Positions 60,651-64,000 of a stretch of DNA of 64,000 bases are shown one piece after another. Location of the stretch: positions 182,148-246,147 of the IMG/VR virus record IMGVR_UViG_3300042922_000542, one strand, 5' to 3'. The notes under the pieces were generated by a model, which had not been told where the DNA came from, made no database searches, and saw nothing but the letters and a program-made list of their open reading frames with translations. The position numbers were made by a program, and so were the translations under genes. Position 1 is the stretch's first letter. Each line of letters starts with the position of its first letter. Source of the stretch: a virus.

Positions 60651-61782
60651 TTAATTCTTCATTAATTAAACTACTCAATTCTTCTATGGATATATCAACA
60701 TCGTAATTTTTATTTATGTATCTATGTATTTTATCTTCCAAACATAATGATGCATCCAATATAAAATCAAATTCAGTTTCAATTTCATCTTCTTTTATTA
60801 TAGCATTCAACGACGGTTCATTAAATATGCATGTTATTGATTTATCTTCAATTAATAGTGATTTTATATTTTCCTTAAATGAAGCGTCAATATTATTTGG
60901 GAATTTAAATTTCAATCGAATCTTACCAATTTTATTACCATTGAATATATCTTCATGCATCGATTTGATTTTATTTACTTCGCTAACAAGTTTATTCATA
61001 TCACTATATAATTCGGAATCTTCATCAAATGTATATGTTTTGTATAAATACGCTTCATTATTTTCAACAAAAGTAAATTTATTATCTTCAATTATACCAT
61101 AACCCTTGGCTTCCTCTTCACCAAATGAATTCCTAAATAAAGATCCGACATAATAACATTCATCATTCATATCACAATATGTATGATAATGACCAAATAA
61201 ACATATGTCTGATATTGATGATAATTCATTCGACTTAAATATCGGAACTTTTTTCTCCTTAGATGTTGAAGCATATTCAACGGGATTCACCATGGTCATA
61301 CCTTCGGCTATCACACCATGCCCAAATATATAATTATATCTTTTATCGGAATAAAGATAATCTTTATAATATTCAAATTTATCATCAACATATTCCTCAG
61401 GTAAATATAATACATTGATATTTGGATATATTTCTTCTTCAGTAACAGTAGTTATTAATTTAATATCAATTGATTTATTGGTAAAATGATAATTGAATAA
61501 ACGATATTGTTGCATTTCATGGCTTTCAGTCCCATATACAATTCTTATTTTTGTTTTTGATTTTTTACATAACCTGATAAGGTATGACATAACGTTTATA
61601 GCTAATGATGTGCAATCATCATTAACCTTAAACAACTTATCAAAATAATCACCTAATATTACAACTACATCTGTATGATTAAATACTAATTCTTTATCTA
61701 ATATATCTGTAATTATATTATACACATAATTCGTATCTTTTATGGATCCGATATGAATATCTGCAAAGTTCAAAATTCTCAT
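60643..61782 (-). CDS. Mre11/SbcD-like recombination nuclease (T4 gp47-type)
   Basis: 379 aa. Calcineurin-like metallophosphatase motifs in the Mre11/SbcD order: ADIHIG (7-12), GDYFDK (about 45-50), then GTESHE (about 84-89) in place of the canonical GNHD, GHGVIAEG, and the final GHYHTYC. Mn-dependent 3'-5' exonuclease/endonuclease activity with an SbcC-like ATPase partner would be expected; no partner is encoded in this window. The C-terminal half is helical and acidic, without recognisable domain. Ribosome site GGGGAGAGTGTTATAT. Confidence 0.82.
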   Translation of the reverse strand: MRILNFADIHIGSIKDTNYVYNIITDILDKELVFNHTDVVVILGDYFDKLFKVNDDCTSLAINVMSYLIRLCKKSKTKIRIVYGTESHEMQQYRLFNYHFTNKSIDIKLITTVTEEEIYPNINVLYLPEEYVDDKFEYYKDYLYSDKRYNYIFGHGVIAEGMTMVNPVEYASTSKEKKVPIFKSNELSSISDICLFGHYHTYCDMNDECYYVGSLFRNSFGEEEAKGYGIIEDNKFTFVENNEAYLYKTYTFDEDSELYSDMNKLVSEVNKIKSMHEDIFNGNKIGKIRLKFKFPNNIDASFKENIKSLLIEDKSITCIFNEPSLNAIIKEDEIETEFDFILDASLCLEDKIHRYINKNYDVDISIEELSSLINEELKI

Positions 61783-61844
61783 TTATATAACACTCTCCCC
61801 TTCACATTTATAATATATCGTTAATTTATTAAAGGGAATAAAAA

Positions 61845-61879
61845 AAATAAATGAGGGGATTAAAACCCCTCATTTATTT
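61845..61879 (-). terminator. Terminator of the 61860-62057 gene
   Basis: AAATAAATGAGGGG pairs with CCCCTCATTTATTT around ATTAAAA. On the minus strand a run of seven T follows. The stem overlaps the last codons of the gene. Confidence 0.85.
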
Positions 61880-62057
61880 CTCTTGGTATATCATTAATAT
61901 TTTTTACTACTCGTTTTATACGGGGTGCAGTCCAGCTATGTGATAATCCATGTTCTTTATCACATATGATCTCACGATCAGTTACGAATTTGGTATCATA
62001 TTGATCAAGATCATCAGATGTTATGGTATCCGGTTTATCATCATTAATCATTTCCAT
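61860..62057 (-). CDS. Small unknown protein (65 aa)
   Basis: Not recognised. N-terminus acidic (MEMINDDKPDTITSDDLD), middle with one cysteine (REIICDKEHGLSHSW) and basic C-terminal part (TAPRIKRVVKNIN). Ribosome site GGGAGGTAATTAATT. Situated between the Mre11-like gene and the kinase-like gene. Confidence 0.55.
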   Translation of the reverse strand: MEMINDDKPDTITSDDLDQYDTKFVTDREIICDKEHGLSHSWTAPRIKRVVKNINDIPREINEGF

Positions 62058-62106
62058 AATTAATTACCTCCCTATTTATATTAATATAATATATAATTTG
62101 GGGATG

Positions 62107-63543
62107 TTAATATACCTTAAAATTACCATAGTCGACAACTACCATTTTACCATTAATAAAACCAACATTGTCTTCATGCATATCAGCAGTTTGTAATCTT
62201 ATATTTTTATTCTTAAGTGATTTTTCTAATTGCTGTTCAAATTTTCTCATATCATCAAAATCAATATTACGTCGAATTGAAGCTTTTGGAACAATTACAT
62301 ATATACCGCTTTCTGAACTTTCATCTGTCGGTAATGCAAATTTATCAGCAACATCAATATCCTTAGATACAATATTTTTTATCTTTAGATCAAGTTTATT
62401 GTCAAATATACCTTTTCTGTTCCAAGCATATTTATAAACAAATTTATCCCGATCATTAGTTAAAACTGCAATACGGGTTGCTCCACTTGGTGCATCTGAA
62501 ACATCTCTGATCCATTTCTTCGTTTTACATGTTATTATGATAAAAGGTTTAACGATGCTATATGCTCGCATGGTATTTTTAATATCAGAATGTAATATGA
62601 TATGTTCTATTATATCACCGAGCATCTTTCGATCCCGTATTGCAGCTAATTCGAAGTTATCAAATGGATTTTGATATTTAAATGCTATGCATAAATCTAT
62701 ATCTCTTAATACAATATTAATCATATTAAGTGCTGTAGCTAATCCATTTAATATATCAGAAAAATATGGATCGATATTTGGATCATTTTCCATTTCTTTT
62801 ACTTCGGGCATATTTAAGATATTTACAATATGTTCAGTTAACTCATTAGCTTCAGGAAAAAATTCGGCAGTATCTATAGTAAAGTCATAAGAACCTTTAC
62901 GGAATATAGGTATTGTCCTACCAGTGTCACCTAATCTCAATCTTGCTGCTTGAATTAATCCAACATTATCAAATTTAGATTTGATTAATGGTACAACATA
63001 TCGATCAACGATCTTTTTATATTCAGCGATATTGATAATTAGACTACGATCTAATTCAATTATAGCCTCTCCGTTCGACATTTTTATAATGGTTCCAGGT
63101 CCACTGCTATTTACAGTATCTTTGATATCAAAACCATCTTTCGCCTTATTTGCAAAATCTTCAGCTTTCATATTTTTGTATTCAACAGGAATAGCACGTT
63201 TTCTAAAAGGCTTGCGTTCATGTTTAATACCAACTGAATCTAATGCACTTATGACTGTATTTTCGGTTTCTTCCATTTCCTTAATCTGTTTTTCTGCCTT
63301 AGGTTTAAATATATTTTTAATAGAATCACGGATTCGTTTAGCCAATTCAATGATCTTTTTAATTAACCATTTGATTCCTTTAGCTATACTATCGACTCCT
63401 TTACTTATATTTTTACCAATAGTTGATTCCTCAAGTAACATGAGTTCGGCGTCAATATAAGAGAAGTGCTCAGTTATTAAAGAATCATATTCTGTAGATA
63501 GGGATGACTCCTCTGCATCCCTTAAATAAAATTTGTAGCACAC
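62107..63543 (-). CDS. Virion-type protein ending in a kinase-like catalytic core (478 aa)
   Basis: The N-terminal leader (1-45) contains the maturation-like site LLEES, then a basic amphipathic helix KGIKWLIKKIIELAKRIRDS (about 52-71), the layout of 44488-45462 and 41967-43151. The C-terminal 110 residues resemble the end of a protein-kinase/aminoglycoside-phosphotransferase fold. A lysine (K371, FVYKYA) follows two short strands, then DMHEDN (D454, N459) in the spacing of the catalytic DxHxxN loop, then VVDYG (D471) in place of DFG, and the protein ends seven residues later. A helical C-lobe after the DFG is absent. Start is a GTG at 63543 with a weak ribosome site, inside the previous gene. 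Activity cannot be judged from sequence. Confidence 0.65.
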   Translation of the reverse strand: MCYKFYLRDAEESSLSTEYDSLITEHFSYIDAELMLLEESTIGKNISKGVDSIAKGIKWLIKKIIELAKRIRDSIKNIFKPKAEKQIKEMEETENTVISALDSVGIKHERKPFRKRAIPVEYKNMKAEDFANKAKDGFDIKDTVNSSGPGTIIKMSNGEAIIELDRSLIINIAEYKKIVDRYVVPLIKSKFDNVGLIQAARLRLGDTGRTIPIFRKGSYDFTIDTAEFFPEANELTEHIVNILNMPEVKEMENDPNIDPYFSDILNGLATALNMINIVLRDIDLCIAFKYQNPFDNFELAAIRDRKMLGDIIEHIILHSDIKNTMRAYSIVKPFIIITCKTKKWIRDVSDAPSGATRIAVLTNDRDKFVYKYAWNRKGIFDNKLDLKIKNIVSKDIDVADKFALPTDESSESGIYVIVPKASIRRNIDFDDMRKFEQQLEKSLKNKNIRLQTADMHEDNVGFINGKMVVVDYGNFKVY

Positions 63544-63998
63544 TCTGTCAATGTTGATTCATTAATAACAATGCCTTTCCCTAAACGAAGTCTTGTTGTA
63601 TATTCATTCAGTGATGCACCTTTTTGTCTAAACATATCATCAAACTGATTCAATGTAGATTCTCTTATTGCTAATCCAATAGTTTCATCTTGGGATCCAA
63701 CATCTTGTGAATTTTTCATAGACCATTCTGATATATAATCCATTGCAACTTTAAAACTGGAGGATTCAGTTTTAATATTAAAGGACATATCACTCTCATC
63801 CTTCTTATCTTTTAACAACTCAGAAATATCAGCAACAATTTTATTTACAGTTTTCTTCTTTAATTTTTCAATAAAATCTTCATATTCAACGTCTTTCTTA
63901 ACATCAATAAGCTGATTTTCCATATCATCATCTTGATCAGAAATCGGTTCAGGTGGGACATCTAAACCATCATCAGCATCTTCTTTTAATTTTTCCAT
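63522..63998 (-). CDS. Probable virion protein (158 aa, possibly N-terminally truncated by the window edge)
   Basis: An open frame reaches the right end of the window; the ATG at 63998 has no visible ribosome site, so the real start may lie beyond. Acidic N-terminal half (LKEDADDGLDVPPEPISD) and C-terminal part with prohead-protease-type sites AIRESTL and VINESTL. It overlaps the 62107-63543 gene by 22 bases in another frame, so the two are coupled, or a frameshift links them. Family unknown. Confidence 0.5.
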   Translation of the reverse strand: MEKLKEDADDGLDVPPEPISDQDDDMENQLIDVKKDVEYEDFIEKLKKKTVNKIVADISELLKDKKDESDMSFNIKTESSSFKVAMDYISEWSMKNSQDVGSQDETIGLAIRESTLNQFDDMFRQKGASLNEYTTRLRLGKGIVINESTLTECATNFI

Positions 63999-64000
63999 AG

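Noticed and set aside
1-64000. Alternative genetic code (TGA or TAG readthrough) as in some giant gut phages
   Set aside because: TGA (for example at the end of 36637-37248) and TAG (for example 33493, 57056) are used as ordinary stops and genes are full length without internal stops, so the standard bacterial code fits.
1-64000. tRNA genes
   Set aside because: No cloverleaf with a GTTCRAATC-type T arm was found in any noncoding stretch; matches occur only within genes.
1-64000. RNAP beta-prime catalytic motif (NADFDGD-type)
   Set aside because: The only similar string (GGFDGDF) is inside the tail sheath protein and lacks the aspartate spacing, so no beta-prime half is called in this window.

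Overview
The window is part of the genome of a large, contractile-tailed, AT-rich bacteriophage, probably infecting a low-GC Gram-positive host. The host guess rests on strong AGGAGG/AAAGGAG ribosome sites before most genes, standard stop codons including TGA, short intrinsic terminators and a PGRP-type endolysin. The myovirus assignment rests on a tail sheath, a tail tube, a portal, a HK97-like major capsid protein and a full-length large terminase. Both halves of a split multisubunit-type RNA polymerase beta chain place it near the jumbo phages that carry their own RNA polymerase (phiKZ-, AR9/PBS1-like). The matching beta-prime halves are not in this window. No tRNA, CRISPR array, integrase, intron or DNA polymerase was seen.

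Layout. 1-12.7 kb (minus strand): start of a fibre-like gene, a P-loop kinase, several unknowns, the C-terminal half of RNAP beta, a deoxyribosyltransferase-like protein, tail tube, tail sheath, an unknown and TerL. 12.9-13.95 kb (plus): three small genes, two of them tandem paralogs. 14-22.9 kb (minus): a 1172-aa zinc-metalloprotease-like protein, the major capsid protein, an acidic protein and a 916-aa membrane-segment protein. 22.9-25 kb (plus): DnaB-like helicase and a small membrane protein. 25-27.9 kb (minus): SF2 helicase, an eight-repeat propeller-like fibre protein and a small protein. 28-39.7 kb (plus): tiny membrane proteins, a structured RNA of about 340 nt, a 1271-aa transglutaminase-like/P-loop multidomain protein, more small genes, the N-terminal half of RNAP beta, three unknowns, and a truncated, ATPase-dead paralog of TerL. 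39.7-49.5 kb (mostly minus): virion-type proteins, baseplate-like genes, portal. 49.6-51.6 kb: endolysin (plus) and a zinc-finger endonuclease (minus). 51.8-58.8 kb (plus): two large unknowns, small genes, RNase H. 58.8-64 kb (minus): PPP-type phosphatase, unknowns, Mre11/SbcD-like nuclease, and a protein ending in a kinase-like catalytic core.

How it fits together. The phage appears to carry its own transcription enzyme, replication and recombination functions (DnaB-like helicase, SF2 helicase, RNase H, Mre11-like nuclease), packaging (TerL, portal) and a contractile tail. Many predicted structural proteins contain short (L/I/F)-x-E-(S/A/G) sites like those cut by T4-type prohead proteases, often near the N-terminus or at domain borders, so proteolytic maturation of inner-head proteins is likely. 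Convergent transcription units are separated by strong hairpin terminators. The most notable items are the pseudo-terminase, the possible cleavable effector polyprotein with the structured RNA directly upstream, the kinase-like virion protein, the split RNAP beta, and a G8 tract in the ribosome-binding site of the fibre gene.
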